From Mesostigma viride (taxonomy: Eukaryota > Streptophyta > Mesostigmatophyceae > Mesostigmatales > Mesostigmataceae), in NCBI GenBank assembly GCA_009746045.1, contig RPFO01000167.1, positions 2,704,648-2,768,647 on the forward strand: a DNA stretch of 64,000 bases, in the 5' to 3' direction. Shown here in pieces: positions 1 through 26,476 of the stretch. Each line of letters starts with the position of its first letter. Position 1 is the first letter of the stretch. Both the position numbers and the translations under genes were made by a program. Below the pieces are notes generated by a model that saw nothing but the letters and a program-made list of their open reading frames with translations, was not told where the DNA came from and ran no database searches.

Positions 1-29
1 CCGAATCACGTGCTTAATTAATTGATTGA

Positions 30-730
30 TGTAACGACTAAAAATGTTGTGTTTGCAACAGCCTCAGTTTCAACATTGATGTGAAAAGATCTTTATACCT
101 GGGTTGGAGTCGCGACAGATAACTTCACGTCCAGAGAAGCAATGAAGATGGATCTTCAACAGTTAAGGGAATGAGTCCCCACCCTTGTTAGACACAACAG
201 ACAATGTTATATCCAAGTCGACTATCTGTTGAAGTTATAGTTGACTTTTAGCGAGGGTTCATTTGGTTGATGAAACAAGGAATCCCTTGAATTACACCAT
301 AGCTTAGCTTTCTTACACGCACACATGCACGGCCGCCACAAACAGTATAAAAGTCATCGTGCACGCAGAGTCGGCTCAACCCTAACCCGAAAGAACCAAT
401 CAAAAGTGAGGATCACTCAAGGTAAGATCCTGTCCTCAGAATCCACAACACAGCACAAGGCCAGCACTACAGAATCTCCGTGACCTGGAACCAGATCCAC
501 CAGGTACGACAGTCTTAAAGAGAATCTATGACTGGCTGAACTAAACCATGCAAAGTACCCCACGTGGATCAGGCCACGACCAATGAGGGTAGAACAATAA
601 TTCGACAGATCTCAGCAGGCCCAATATCAATCATACGTCGAAGCCTCCTAACTATCCAAATAATTGTCCCCAAGAACTCATAATAAGGTCACCAGTAGGA
701 AAACTTTGGATGTAACATTTGGTTGTTACA
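30..730 (-). repeat. LTR (3' LTR in element orientation)
   Basis: Direct repeat of 7068-7768 with a constant offset of 7038. Terminal inverted dinucleotides TG...CA are present. On the minus strand a TATAAAG lies at 98-92, late in the LTR. On the plus strand a TATAAAAG lies at 346-353. Which of the two serves transcription is not decided by sequence alone; the element's orientation favours the minus-strand one. Confidence 0.93.
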
Positions 731-742
731 TATCTCCCCCTC
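731..742 (-). other. Polypurine tract of the LTR element
   Basis: Minus-strand GAGGGGGAGATA abuts the left LTR. Plus-strand priming at such a tract is universal in LTR elements, and there is no comparable tract at the other internal end. This agrees with the minus orientation given by the primer-binding site. Confidence 0.8.
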
Positions 743-3700
743 AAGACAGGAACTCCCAGTTCCTAGAAGCCAAGAAGAATAAACAACAACCTACACAAGA
801 ACAACACAACAATAAACAGGAAGTCCACCATCTCTTGGGACAAGCAGATGGGTTTTTACATCCCTGAAGCCAGGGCCTCCTATCTCATAAACATCTAGTC
901 ACAGGTGCTTAAAGAAGACAAGTCACATCCTTATCCACTACAAGCCCAGATAATCACAGCAATACGGGAAGTCATCCCGTCATCATTCTGGAATTCTGGA
1001 ACTCTGGACTGGAACATCAGAACTGGAATGGAGCCCCCCCATCATCCATCCTGGAATCCCCCCCCTCACACCACAATCCAAAGCCCCCTTTCCTTCTCAG
1101 CCCTGTTCCTCACAGGCTATACCAATCCCCATTCAGGCCACCTTGCCATTGGGTCCACACATGGGAAACTGCTCGTGGGCCAACTCTCGTCAGTTCCTGC
1201 TGACCTGCAGCACCATGCAAGTCTCAGTAGCCCCTGCCACCATCTGGACAGCATAGCGAAAGCATGCCCCAGGAGAGGAGCACCACAGACTGACTCGCCG
1301 GGTCCATCACCCAAGTAGAGGACGTCTTGTGCCTGCTCACCCCTGATCTGTACGCTCACCAGAACTGCAGAAAGGTCTTGACCACAGACCACTTAGCACC
1401 TATCAGGGCACCAGCACCCGTAGTGGCATCAGACGGACCCTAAGTTCCACAGTGTACTGGGGCAACCCGGGATTGCAAAAGAGGTAGAAGTCTCCAAAGG
1501 AAAACACCTTCTGGCTGAGCTGGAGAAAGAAGGAACCAAATCAAAGTCACCCTTCTGAACTGAAACTCCAACAGCTCCCGGTAGGAAGCCTCTCCCATAC
1601 TCACTGGCTGCAACTGAGTAAATGCCTCCTTCAAGGCCTCAGGTAAGGCTGCTAGCATGTCCTGCCCCTCAGTAGGCCTCATATCAAACTCAGGTCCTGG
1701 TGACAATGCATACATCCTATGCAGCAGATGAGCCACAAAAAGGGGAGCCACTCTCATACAGGCTGGTGTGCATACATGAACCACGTGTCTTAATCATACC
1801 AGGCATCAAGCCCTAGGTGAACAACTCCATATGTCGGGGTACAACACAGAAGTCACTCTCCATGTGCCATCCAGGCTCAGATCCCCTCAACCATCCTCAG
1901 AAGCTGGTCACCAAAATCTGGATGTCATCTCAGCTTAGTCCACCAAACTCCCACCAGAGTCCATCCCACTCAACTCAGATCCCAGTCGGATTCGATGAGT
2001 CCACATGAATCCAGGAAGGAGTAAACAGGATCAAGGCACCTAAGCCAAACAAGGTGAGGCCACTCCAGGTTCTGGGACACCGCCCTCCCTCAGCTAGAGT
2101 CCACGGGTGAAGACAAGCCTGACATTCCCAGGGATAACGGGTCATCCACAGGGATCCATGCCATGAATACTGACAGCTCTCACTGCTTGATCAGGGCAGG
2201 AAGCATAGTGTCATGTAGCAAGGCTAACCCTCTATACAGCCAACCCCCCATAATTAACTGGGCTGCCAGGGTCCAAGGCTCATCAGGTCATAGCAGGCTG
2301 GATGGATGCCAAGAATGCTCAATCCTAACACAGGGCTGGCATGAGCTTCTGCTGCAGCAAGTCCAAGGCCCGCTGACACCCGGCAGTCCCCGCAAACTGG
2401 AACGAGGAAACGTCAACAGCGCCCCAGGTGGAAGTGCAGTCACCAAGAGACAGGAGCAATCCAGCAGGAAGACGTCGCCAACAGGGTCGCCTCATGAAGA
2501 GCAAGGTTATCTCAGAAGTACGCCCATGATGAAGAGAGGCCGTGGACAGGGTTGTCTCCAGTGGGTACCCGTCAGCAGGTTGGGGAGATGCAACAAAGCA
2601 CAGCCAAAATAGCCCACCGATGGCCAGCGAAACCAGGATATCATCTAGTCAGGGATCTATGAGGAGACCCAGAAAAGATGAACTGAAATCCCAAGGTGTC
2701 TCCACGCTATGATCCTCATAGATCTCCTCCCCACCAGAACAAAATTTCCCCCCCTCCAGTCGCACCCACAGGAGTGAGAGTGAGGTAAAGCCACATCTCC
2801 TTAGTAGCTAGTACTCTCAACCCATAGCCAGTGGCTTTTTATGAGCCAAGGCACACTATTTCTCCATAAGATGCCTGGGAAACCATCCACAGCCTTGATA
2901 GGGATAGCAGAAGATCAGTAATGCCTCACCAGCATTATGAACGGTATGCCCCAACTGGTAAAGCGTAGCACACGCTACCCCATGCAAGGTTTAGACGCAG
3001 CCCAATCCCCTGCACGCCCTGCTCCCCACACAAATCCCCCTCAGCATAACTGGTAAACTGGAGACTACCAGCATGCCTAGTAATTCCACCCTTCTGCTCA
3101 GAATAAGCTGTAATAATCCTGGTATCAGCTTCCCAAGATTGACAGCATAACCTAGCAGGAACAAACGCCATGGAATACGCATAAGGACAGAGGCCCAGCC
3201 AACCAGAGAAGGGTGGGGGAGGCCTGTCTCTCAGCCCACTGACCCACTGGTGGCCTGCAGGGTCTCTCTATAACGGCGTCCTATGCACCTCATGACTAAA
3301 GATGGGATGGGCACTACAGCAAAGTGTCCAAGACGGAGTTGCATACAGGGCAGCTTGAGAGCAAACTGAAAGCAATCACCAATCAGGCAACTGATGTGCT
3401 CAAGCTTGGCAGGGCCCCCAGCAACAACATCACTCCCCGCAACCATCCAGGTGGCACTACCATGCAAGGTAATGTGGGCATTAGGATCGAAGGAGCCCAA
3501 GACAAGGTTGCACAAGTAGGGCAGCATAAGGGTATGCTGGATGAGGCCATCAGTCATCAAACAGATACACCCTCAGCTTGGCAGGGCCCTAGCAAGTAGA
3601 CTGAACAATGTCCCCCTAGTCAAAGCATGGAAGGTAGTATCCATGTTCGTGAACCACGTAGACTGCCAAATGGTATTAATGTCAGTGTACCACGGATACT

Positions 3701-5169
3701 GATGCATATGAGGCAGGTTGTAAGGGTGGTAAAGGGCTGAATGGGTCCCTCAACAAACCCACACCTCTAAGCTCATGTGAGCCCCCGCCCAGCACCCAGT
3801 AGTCCAACTCCTCAATTAAGAGGCAACGGAGTGGGCACCATTGTCATCACTGTCATGCCAAAGATTCCAGCCGGCCCCACAGTTGTAGCTCCGTTGATCC
3901 CGCCCATCATCCAACCCACAAGGACATCCTACCCATGCAAACATGATGCCAGACCCCCCGTGCAAGCAGTCCTATTCATACAACCATCATGCTGTGCAAG
4001 CAATCAGCTCAAGGGCGGATGGTGTACTATCAAGACAACAAGCCATCCTGGCACCATGCAAGCAAGGATAAGTCCATAGCAGGGCAAAGCAAGGGTAGGA
4101 GGTTACTCATCTGCACACGGCTGGCTTGATGTCCACCAGCAGGCAGGACCCAACACAGCGTCAGGAGCAGGCACCAGCATTACAGATACGCGTCACTTGG
4201 GCGTCCCCAAGTCACCAGAGTCCCAGCGGCCACCATGCAGTGCTTGATGAAGTCTCCACCATTGAGTGCTTGCAGTCACCACCAACAGCACTAGTCAACC
4301 ACCAGGATACTCTCCAGCGTCGCCTCCATGCACCATGTCCGCCATTGACAAGTTACCAATCCCCCACTGGCCTCAAGTCCCCAATAGGCTACTGCCACCA
4401 CGCCCAATCAGCGTTGGACCACCCCCACATGTGGGTAGTCAACACAGCGGTTGCCTGACTGGACAACCAAGACTAGCTGCTTGCGCCGGTCACGCGATGG
4501 GGAAGTGACTAAGCTGCTTTAAGGAGGCCTGGAACGGACACCAATGAGCCTGGCTCCAGAAGCTGCTTGGAAGAATGACCACATGCTGTCAACTTCCCGG
4601 ACTGAACGTCAATCAGCTGCAAGAAGGAGCCAGCAACCTTCACTATGGCACTCAGAAAAACTGCCTAGTAGGCAAACCACAGACTGCCAACCTGTCAAGA
4701 CAGCTGACTCTAACATGGCTACTACCAAGTGCCAGGTAGCCAGAACTCCTAAGCCTAAGGAGTGACAAGGGCCTGAGGTGGTCCAACAGCCAGCACAACT
4801 GCCCAAAAGTCAAGAGAATGGGCCTAAAAGCGCCTTGCCCAGTGTCAAAAATTCTGATCTGAGAACTATATCAGATATATTCACAGATAAGAACTATGAC
4901 AGCAGCCCTGGTGTCCATACTTGCTGTCCTAGTGCACCTCCTAGGCCCAACAGGGGCCATCTGCCAACAAGCAGTGGTAACCATCATGTCCTCGGAGAAG
5001 TAAATGTGTGGTCACAATGGTCTGGCGCAGGTAAGGGCCCCAACTGGCAAGTGACCCACACCCCACTTGTAAGGGGACGTTGTCAAGCAAGTGGTCCACC
5101 CCCTCTGGGAACATGTGTCAAAGGACACCGTCTGGCAAGTGGGCAACCCATGCAAGAGACCCCTGGCAA

Positions 5170-5692
5170 CTCATGGGTGCCCGTGTGATACCCTCCGGGG
5201 GACAACCTACTGCAGGTATCCCGATGTCCCCTGATGTGGTGGCATCTACCATGCCATATGCCTCCATGATAGCATCTGGCAACCCTTTGGCAGACCTGGG
5301 ATATCCAACTCATGTGATATCCTTTGGGGACAACCCACTGCAGGTATCCCGATGTCCCCTGATGTGGTGGCATCTACCATGCCATATGCCTCCATGATAG
5401 CATCTGGCAACCCTTTGGCAGACCTGGGATATCCAACTCATGTGATACCCTTTTGGGGACAACCCACTGCAGGTATCCCGATGTCCCCTGATGTGGTGGC
5501 ATCTACCATGCCATATGCCTCCATGATAGCATCTGGCAACCCTTTGGCAGACCTGGGATATCCAACTCATGTGATACCCTTTTGGGGACAACCCACTGCA
5601 GGTATCCCGATGTCCCCTGATGTGGTGGCATCTACCATGCCATATGCCTCCATGATAGCATCTGGCAACCCCTTTGGCAGACCTGGGATATC
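5170..5692. repeat. 129-bp tandem repeat inside the LTR element, four copies
   Basis: The anchor GTGGTGGCATCTACC recurs at about 5236, 5364, 5493 and 5622, giving spacings of 128, 129 and 129 bases. Copies are nearly identical, so amplification is recent. The period is a multiple of three in the later copies, so one minus-strand frame stays open across the array. I regard that frame as a by-product and not a gene. The array sits toward the 5' end of the element's internal region in its own orientation. Confidence 0.9.
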
Positions 5693-7049
5693 CACTCCCC
5701 CGCAGAAATTTTCTCAGGGTAACTAGACACAGCTGTCCAAGTATGATAGTGGAAATTCCGTACCTGCTGTTGTTCTGCCCTGGCATGTGTGATGCCGTCT
5801 GGAAATTACATTGCAGACAGCCAGGATGTCCACTCCCCCGCAAAAATTTGCTCAGGGTAATCAGACGTAGCTGCCCCCAATCTGGACCACTCTGGACAAC
5901 TCCTAGGATAGTGGGAACAACTCAGATGCCGTTGTTCTCCTCCCCACCAAAACCAAACCACCATCCACGTGGGAGGAACCAAAGCTCCACCTAGAACGCC
6001 TCCACTGTCATGTTGCTCAACAAGAAAAGGAAGAGTTTCCCCCACAACTGAAACAAATGTTTGGCGACGCGTGAATTAAGAACGTGCCACAGTCCTTAAA
6101 CAGCTAGGGTAGGCTGCCCATGCACGGAAGAAAAGGATCCTGAAAGATTGTCAAGTGAGTGCAAAAGGAACCTTGCGTGAAAAGGCAGCCATGAATCCCT
6201 ACTGTCCGCTCATCCGGAGCCACCCTCAAAAGACACGAGGTGTAACCTGAGCCACACCGTAACAATGTCGTCAAAGAAAAGCAGCACCGGGAAAAAAAAA
6301 CAACAACCTGAGACAGCGACGTCGACAGGCGGTCGCGGTGGTGGTCGTGCGTGCAGCCGCAACCCGGAAGCCGGGTAATAGGTGCCGTCGGCAGCAACAG
6401 TGCGTCGGCTCAGCCATAACCCGTAGCGCCATGTCAGCCTGGCCGAAAACAGAGCCTGCCGGAAAAAAGAACAGCTCCTAGCAGGGTTCTGGAGCCGGAC
6501 CTGCTGAGCTACTGTACCAACACTCCGCATTGCCCTGTTCGAAACGTAGCAACACCTGCGTAATGCTAATATATAAAGACCTGTTTGGAGCTAGGCGGAG
6601 ACTGCGGCGTCAGCAGCCACGACAGACAGGGCGGTGGTCGGACTTCAGCACGATGCGGCCAGCCAGCCGAAAGCCCGTAAATAACGACGCTTGTCTATGA
6701 AATATTGCACGAATCCAAATAGTTGACGTCTGGGAGTAGATGATGAAACCCTTTCATCACCGGTCGTCCGTTGAGCTGCTAAAGATGTGGTTGCATCTTC
6801 AACTCTCTTACTTGATAACGGTGGTTGTGTCTCCAGGTTAATCATCACTCCATGGGTCGCGCATGCCGGACTGGGGAAACGTTAGAGACTTGTGAGCTCA
6901 AAGCAGCTCTCAGAGCAAGACTGTCACATAAGGATGAGTCACACTCTAAAAACTGTCCGAACACACAGCATAACGTACCCTCTCTGGGTCGGGCATGAAT
7001 TCCATTGTTAACCGTGAACTAATACTATCTAGACAACCAACACCTAGGT

Positions 7050-7067
7050 AGAAACCTCCGATACCAA
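7050..7067 (-). other. Primer-binding site of the LTR element
   Basis: Minus-strand sequence directly inside the right LTR reads T then TGGTATCGGAGGTTTC. Ten of the first twelve positions agree with the TGGTATCAGAGC site that plant LTR elements use with initiator-Met tRNA. The GGTTTC that follows also resembles the complement of the T-arm (GAAACC), as if the primed region continues with a small gap. This fixes the element's orientation. Confidence 0.75.
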
Positions 7068-7768
7068 TGTAACGACTAAAAATGTTGTGTTTGCAACAGC
7101 CTCAGTTTCAACATTGATGTGAAAAGATCTTTATACCTGGGTTGGAGTCGCGACAGATAACTTCACGTCCAGAGAAGCAATGAAGATGGATCTTCAACAG
7201 TTAAGGGAATGAGTCCCCACCCTTGTTAGACACAACAGACAATGTTATATCCAAGTCGACTATCTGTTGAAGTTATAGTTGACTTTTAGCGAGGGTTCAT
7301 TTGGTTGATGAAACAAGGAATCCCTTGAATTACACCATAGCTTAGCTTTCTTACACGCACACATGCACGGCCGCCACAAACAGTATAAAAGTCATCGTGC
7401 ACGCAGAGTCGGCTCAACCCTAACCCGAAAGAACCAATCAAAAGTGAGGATCACTCAAGGTAAGATCCTGTCCTCAGAATCCACAACACAGCACAAGGCC
7501 AGCACTACAGAATCTCCGTGACCTGGAACCAGATCCACCAGGTACGACAGTCTTAAAGAGAATCTATGACTGGCTGAACTAAACCATGCAAAGTACCCCA
7601 CGTGGATCAGGCCACGACCAATGAGGGTAGAACAATAATTCGACAGATCTCAGCAGGCCCAATATCAATCATACGTCGAAGCCTCCTAACTATCCAAATA
7701 ATTGTCCCCAAGAACTCATAATAAGGTCACCAGTAGGAAAACTTTGGATGTAACATTTGGTTGTTACA
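7068..7768 (-). repeat. LTR (5' LTR in element orientation)
   Basis: Matches 30-730 over its full length. It is followed on the right by ATTGA, the copy of the left flank. Being adjacent to the primer-binding site, it is the transcribing LTR when the element is read on the minus strand. Confidence 0.93.
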
Positions 7769-7802
7769 ATTGATGTAGCTAAAATAGATTACCTCCTCCG
7801 GA

Positions 7803-7970
7803 TATAAGCCTTAGTGCACCTAGAGCAAGGGTCCTTTACATCCCCACCCTTGCAGGAAGTAGCTTAGGATGTATGATAGGCCATATGCCCCCCTCTCAAG
7901 GGCTATGTGCTACATATACTCCCAACGGAGTTATGTTACAATTCAATTCAATTCAATTCAATATAAGCCT
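7803..7970 (+). repeat. Dispersed repeat R1, copy 1 (AATTC tail)
   Basis: Shares long interrupted identity with 36890-37080, including GCCATATGCCCC, a TGTGCTACAT block, and TCCCAACGGAG followed by TATGTT. It ends in an (AATTC)n-type tail at about 7938-7965. No coding frame is conserved. A short-repeat tail is typical of SINE-like retroposons, but no pol III box was found, so the class is open. Confidence 0.55.
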
Positions 7971-7978
7971 TCTACTTG

Positions 7979-8292
7979 ACTGGGCTGCATGCATCGCCAT
8001 GCTCGTTGTTCTCTTCACCCTACTGGCATCCCACAACACATGGCATGCCCACGCTACTTGTTATGCCACGCTCACATGGGTCTTATTGCACCCACAGTTT
8101 GCCGGCCGGATTGGTAGCATGTCCTTTTAGCTAGCGCGCCCGAATGCAGCTGTGGCATGCCTTTGGCATGAAGGAGACTCAGGGGTCTCTGCCCTTTCTC
8201 CTGTTGTGCACACACAGGGATTAAAAGCACTTCGGTGCTCCGTGACTCCCCAACGGGAGCACGTGTTTTAATTAATTAATTAATTAATTAAT
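7979..8292 (+). repeat. Dispersed repeat R2, copy 1 (TTAA tail)
   Basis: Shared with 34494-34760 (reverse), 39415-39525 and 40580-40718. Landmarks in order are TTATTGCACCCACAG, GTGGCATGCCT, GGTCTCTGCCC, CAGGGATTAAAAGCAC, GGTGCTCCGTGACTCC, GGGAGCACGTG and a (TTAA)n tail. The 3' part can fold, because GTGCTCC pairs with GGAGCAC around a short loop. The ordered 3' tail and two-strand dispersal suggest a retroposon. The tail also resembles bases 11-29, next to which the LTR element inserted. Confidence 0.65.
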
Positions 8293-10445
8293 CCCACAAC
8301 AACTCGCAGGCCTTGACGCCCCATGGGTTTGTTCCCAGGTGAAGCCCAGCCCCCAGCCGGCGGCCACTGTGGGGCCAGCTCCCTCCATATACGCATGTGA
8401 ATGTATACCTTTCAATGTCTATATACCTCCACGTGCGTGTATACTCTTGTTTGGGCATGATATGGCCTATGGTCCGTCCTTGCATGGGTTATTATTGCAC
8501 GTCTCCAACTCCTGTGCCTTCGCTTGCCAACTTGGAAGGGAGCGCATTGCCCGAACCTCCAAGGAACAAGTGCTTTTCGAGGAATGCCGTGCACAAATTC
8601 CAGCAAATCGTAACTGCATGAAGCGTGAAGGTGCGTGGCTGGCCTCGTAGACATCGGCTTGGATGCTGGGCTTTGCGAGAGGAGCGAGACAAGCAGTGTG
8701 AAATTGTCTAATAGGGTACAATACATCCAGTATAATTTGTGCACTGGAGACGATGCCACCACCGTCATGCACAAGAACACTGTTCACTGTCGCCACGGTC
8801 TTATCCATCTAGGGCAGATCCACAGTCGTGGTCTGCCGCATGCCTGCGGTCATGCTCGAGATTCCCTTCTCCAGGAAAGGGGGTTTCTGCTAAAGAGACC
8901 CCTCCTCTTTCGATGAAGCTTTTGAATCCCCGTCCACCTGCCAGGTTTGGGGGCCCAAACTGCATAAAACCGCAGGAGCAGCATGAGACCGTGACATGAA
9001 CAGATCAGACAGGGCACTGGAGGGAGACAAAGGAGCACGTGGGTTCTTGACACGTCCCCTACCTAGCCCCGCAAGTCAGCCCCAAGATTCATTATAGGAA
9101 TGTTTCAATCCCTTCGTTGATAACGAAAGGGTAAGCGCCGATATATATTGATTAAAAAGTGACCATTCGGCATGCTACTCCAGAGCTACCACGCACAAGG
9201 CACAACTTCCCTTCTTGTGTGTGTGGGGGGTGTGGGGGTTGGGGGTTGGGGGGTGTGTGGGGGGGTGTTAAGGGGTGATTGTGGTCACGCGTGTGTATCT
9301 CAGCTAGGCTCATCCCAGCATGACAGTAACGATGACGATCATCAAAACCATCGTAATACCATCATAGCCATTTGCATAGCAGGAAGCATGTGCTATGGAA
9401 GGATAAAAAAGCCAGGCAAATTTTGGAGCCTGAATGGGGGTGGGGGTAGAAGTGGCGCGTAGTGTCTGCCATAGAATCGCAAATAAAGGCATTAGTCAAT
9501 ACATTTATTTAACTATTAGTAGCATATTATCGGTAATAGAAGCTTGACAGAAGAGGAAGAAAATAGATGACAATAGAAGAATGAAGTCCCCACCCCAAAA
9601 AATAAACTTAACAAAAAAAGATAATAGAAGATAACAGAAGACAATAGAGGACCACAGAAGATAACAGGAGATAATATAAAATAATAGACAACAAAAGAAG
9701 ATAATGGAAGATAGTATAAAGTAGTAGATAGACCAATAATAAGCTGCCCCACGTAATGCAGCTAGGGCCGATGAATGATACAGGCAATCTTTGTTTTTAA
9801 GTTTACATTGATGATATTAGGATAGTACTCCGTGACATGGCCCCGCGCATGGCACGCAAGTACATACTTTACTGAAGCTGGCCCACAGGCGAGCACGTGC
9901 AGCCAGCGTAGCAGCGGCACTGCAGTGCTTAGAATGATCACTTCTCAAAATGATTGGCGCTCACTGTAGAAGCACTGTAGAAGCATGAACCGATACGAAG
10001 CTGTGCCACAGGCAAGCACGTGCGGCGCCGTGCCCACTGCCAGTCTCCCACACCCACCTGCTGCCACTCCGTGCGCTGACAAAACCGTTCCGCACACCGA
10101 TCAAATACTGTGAACCCCACTAGAACCATCACGCTCCTACTGTACGCCACGAGGTGCCAGCACACTCGCGCTTCTCTCAATAATCATTAGCCACTCTGGA
10201 CGACCATACAACGACTAAACAACCAGCATCCATACTATACGTACTGACTAACAAACAACACTAGAAAAGGATTGCGTTGCAAAACCGTAGCACACTCACC
10301 AACATCACGCGCATTCTTGCAAAGCGGAAGTACACTGAAAAAGATTGCTATTGAATTAATTATGTATATTTTATACGCATTTGCGTTTCAAAGCGGTAGC
10401 GCACTCACCAGTACTTGCGGCGCTTCTCCCGTCCCACAACCCCCT
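8293..10445. other. No supportable gene; purine-rich and G/T-rich stretches
   Basis: Short open frames here overlap on both strands and match nothing I know. 9218-9275 is a G/T-rich tract. 9530-9735 is a degenerate repeat of AGATAATAGAAG-like units (pyrimidine-rich on the minus strand). 10080-10440 contains two copies of a stretch whose minus-strand reading ends in GGTGAGTG plus a similar following block (near 10285-10300 and 10400-10412). These could be donor-like echoes downstream of the modular gene, but no exon can be demonstrated. Confidence 0.5.
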
Positions 10446-24715
<14,270 letters not shown>

Positions 24716-25401
24716 CTGCACATAGCAAGCATGTGAACCGCGTGGGAAGGCCAAGGCTGAATCAACAACGTCCGTCCACAAAGCTGGAAAACGTCGCTGC
24801 AAAAGTCAGCACCGGCACCGACCATGCAACAGGGCGCCAAGAAATGGATACGGAGCGACCAACGGCACTCCACAGTTCATACCTTCGCAATCCAGAGGCG
24901 ATTTTTTCACGTGACGTCGCAGTAGCGGCGACGCCAGCACGATATTGCACGATGCAAGCGCCAGCCTAGGCCCTCCACGACCACCAAGAATAAGCCGCCA
25001 TGAACGTAAGCGATGCGCATACGGACCCCTATAGTAGCCCAATTAAGCTACATGATCCAAAAAAGTTCCCCATACTAACAGGACAGCGGCGTCCCACGCC
25101 TCCCACGTTCCAGCGTGGCCATAAGCAATTTACTCGAACCAGTTAAACCGACAATTCAAAAATGCCATGTTCATTCGCGCAATTCCACAGGCAGCACGGC
25201 CCTGGTCCATCGCAGCACGCACTCGGGGGGCATAATTACTCTTCCTATCGTACGCCGCATTTGAAAAAAACCACCATAGTTTTCGGCCTCAGCATGTTTC
25301 TATTTAGCCTTTTTTGAGTCTTCGAAGCTTGACCTTCCGTCAATTTCGTACTTGACAGCCAGCTCGTCCTCCTGCCATGCCACGCTCGCCACCTGTCCCC
25401 T

Positions 25402-25410
25402 CTTATATAT
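25402..25410 (-). promoter_or_regulatory. Possible TATA box for the minus-strand modular gene
   Basis: TATATAAG on the minus strand, about 690 bp upstream of the first exon I can identify. It lies in the interval between the minus-strand gene and the plus-strand ALG5 gene. The sequence is the only support. Confidence 0.3.
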
Positions 25411-25418
25411 CCGTCCAC

Positions 25419-25701
25419 CCCATAAGCTATTGGAAGACGGAAGGGAGTAGGGAAAGCGGACTTTGGGCAGGATTTGTGCTCCAGCTCGCTTGTTTCTGAA
25501 CACAAGATTCGAGTCGGGGCCCCGGCGCAGGCATGGTCGCCGTTCGATGCCCGAAACCCCATAAACTATTGGAAGACGGAAGCCACTTGAGGGAGTAGGG
25601 AAAGCGGACTTAGGGCAGGATTTGTGCTCCAGCTCGCTTGTTTCTGAACACAAGATTCGAGTCGGGGCCCCGGCGCAGGCATGGTCGCCGTTCGATGCCC
25701 A
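25419..25701. repeat. Tandem duplication of about 140-150 bp in the divergent intergenic region
   Basis: The block from CCCCATAA(G/A)CTATTGG to GTTCGATGCCC occurs at 25419-25552 and 25557-25701. The second copy carries an 11-base insertion near GCCACTTGAG and a few substitutions. It sits between two divergently transcribed genes, so it may duplicate promoter elements. Confidence 0.9.
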
Positions 25702-26476
25702 AATTCGTCCATATATTTTCCGACGGAGATCATAATCCGCCGGGGACGCCGGCGAATTGTTCGGGCAAAAATCGGTTGGGACCTTGGGAGCAGCGAATAG
25801 CAGAATGCGCCAAGCTGCTGGTGGGAGATTCCTCAGCGGTCTTCGTCATTGGTCAATTTTCGAGTATCAAAGAACATGATTGTTACCTTTAGCCACTTGT
25901 AAAGCGCCACGGTTTTAATGCCGGCCTACGTGTCAACAACAATCATTTGCTGCCGGCCTACATGCCTCTTTCAACTTTAAAACTCAACAGGCCTCTTGAA
26001 TCAATTTCATTTGCTGGGAAAAATAACACAACTTTGACTTTCTTGCAAACTTTGGTTTGGTCCATGCTCTCGTTGACGTGTGGACTGTGGCATATGTATA
26101 AGGTGTGGCCCCACTGCCCAGTGCACGCTGTCCTGGTGTCTGGTGTGTCCTGGTGTGAAGGACATAGCGGAGCAACGTGCGTATTGCCCGATAGGACTTG
26201 AGTCTGACCTCTAGGACACGAGAAGAACGAGAATTCGCATTGCTAGGCCCGCCAGCCTGCCATCTCTCGCTGCCAAATATCCAAATAGGTGTAGAATTCG
26301 GAGCAGAGAGTAAAAGAATTCGTGATCTGCAGCTTGGCAGTGTGTGTGGCACACTTCTGTGTGCCATTCACAGGCCTTGAAGTAGCCCACTCGATCGGAT
26401 TGCTTGAAATGGGCATTTAAGACACTGCGAGTTTGTCAAGAAGCAGGCTGCCTATTCCTCGGTTCTCTAGGTGGAA

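Larger units (their letters stand above)
30..7768 (-). mobile_element. Non-autonomous LTR retrotransposon, structurally complete
   Basis: Two 701-bp direct repeats (30-730 and 7068-7768) start TGTAAC and end GTTACA, and are flanked by a 5-bp duplication ATTGA at 25-29 and 7769-7773. Orientation is minus. Reading that strand, the right LTR is followed by a primer-binding site starting TGGTATCGGAG (7066 downward), close to the plant initiator-Met type TGGTATCAGAG. The left LTR is preceded by the purine tract GAGGGGGAGATA (742-731). The internal 6.3 kb has no recognisable gag, protease, integrase, reverse transcriptase or RNase H on either strand; open frames are short and unfamiliar. It must be mobilised in trans by a relative (LARD-like class). 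I saw no difference between the LTRs when reading them side by side, so insertion looks recent. It landed next to an AATTAATTG-type tail of a dispersed repeat. Copia versus Gypsy affiliation cannot be decided without pol. Confidence 0.9.

Noticed and set aside
1440-1784. 114-residue minus-strand frame inside the LTR element as a gene
   Set aside because: Looks moderately protein-like but has no recognisable domain, and its length is unremarkable for a 6-kb non-coding interior.
5310-5843. 177-residue minus-strand frame in the LTR element as a gag-like gene
   Set aside because: It is the 129-bp repeat read through; no zinc knuckle, protease or other retroelement motif.
9938-10180. Fifth helical module downstream of the modular gene
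   Set aside because: The minus-strand frame has a donor-like CAG|GTGGGT but lacks the VDxxxF...ERxARI pattern.
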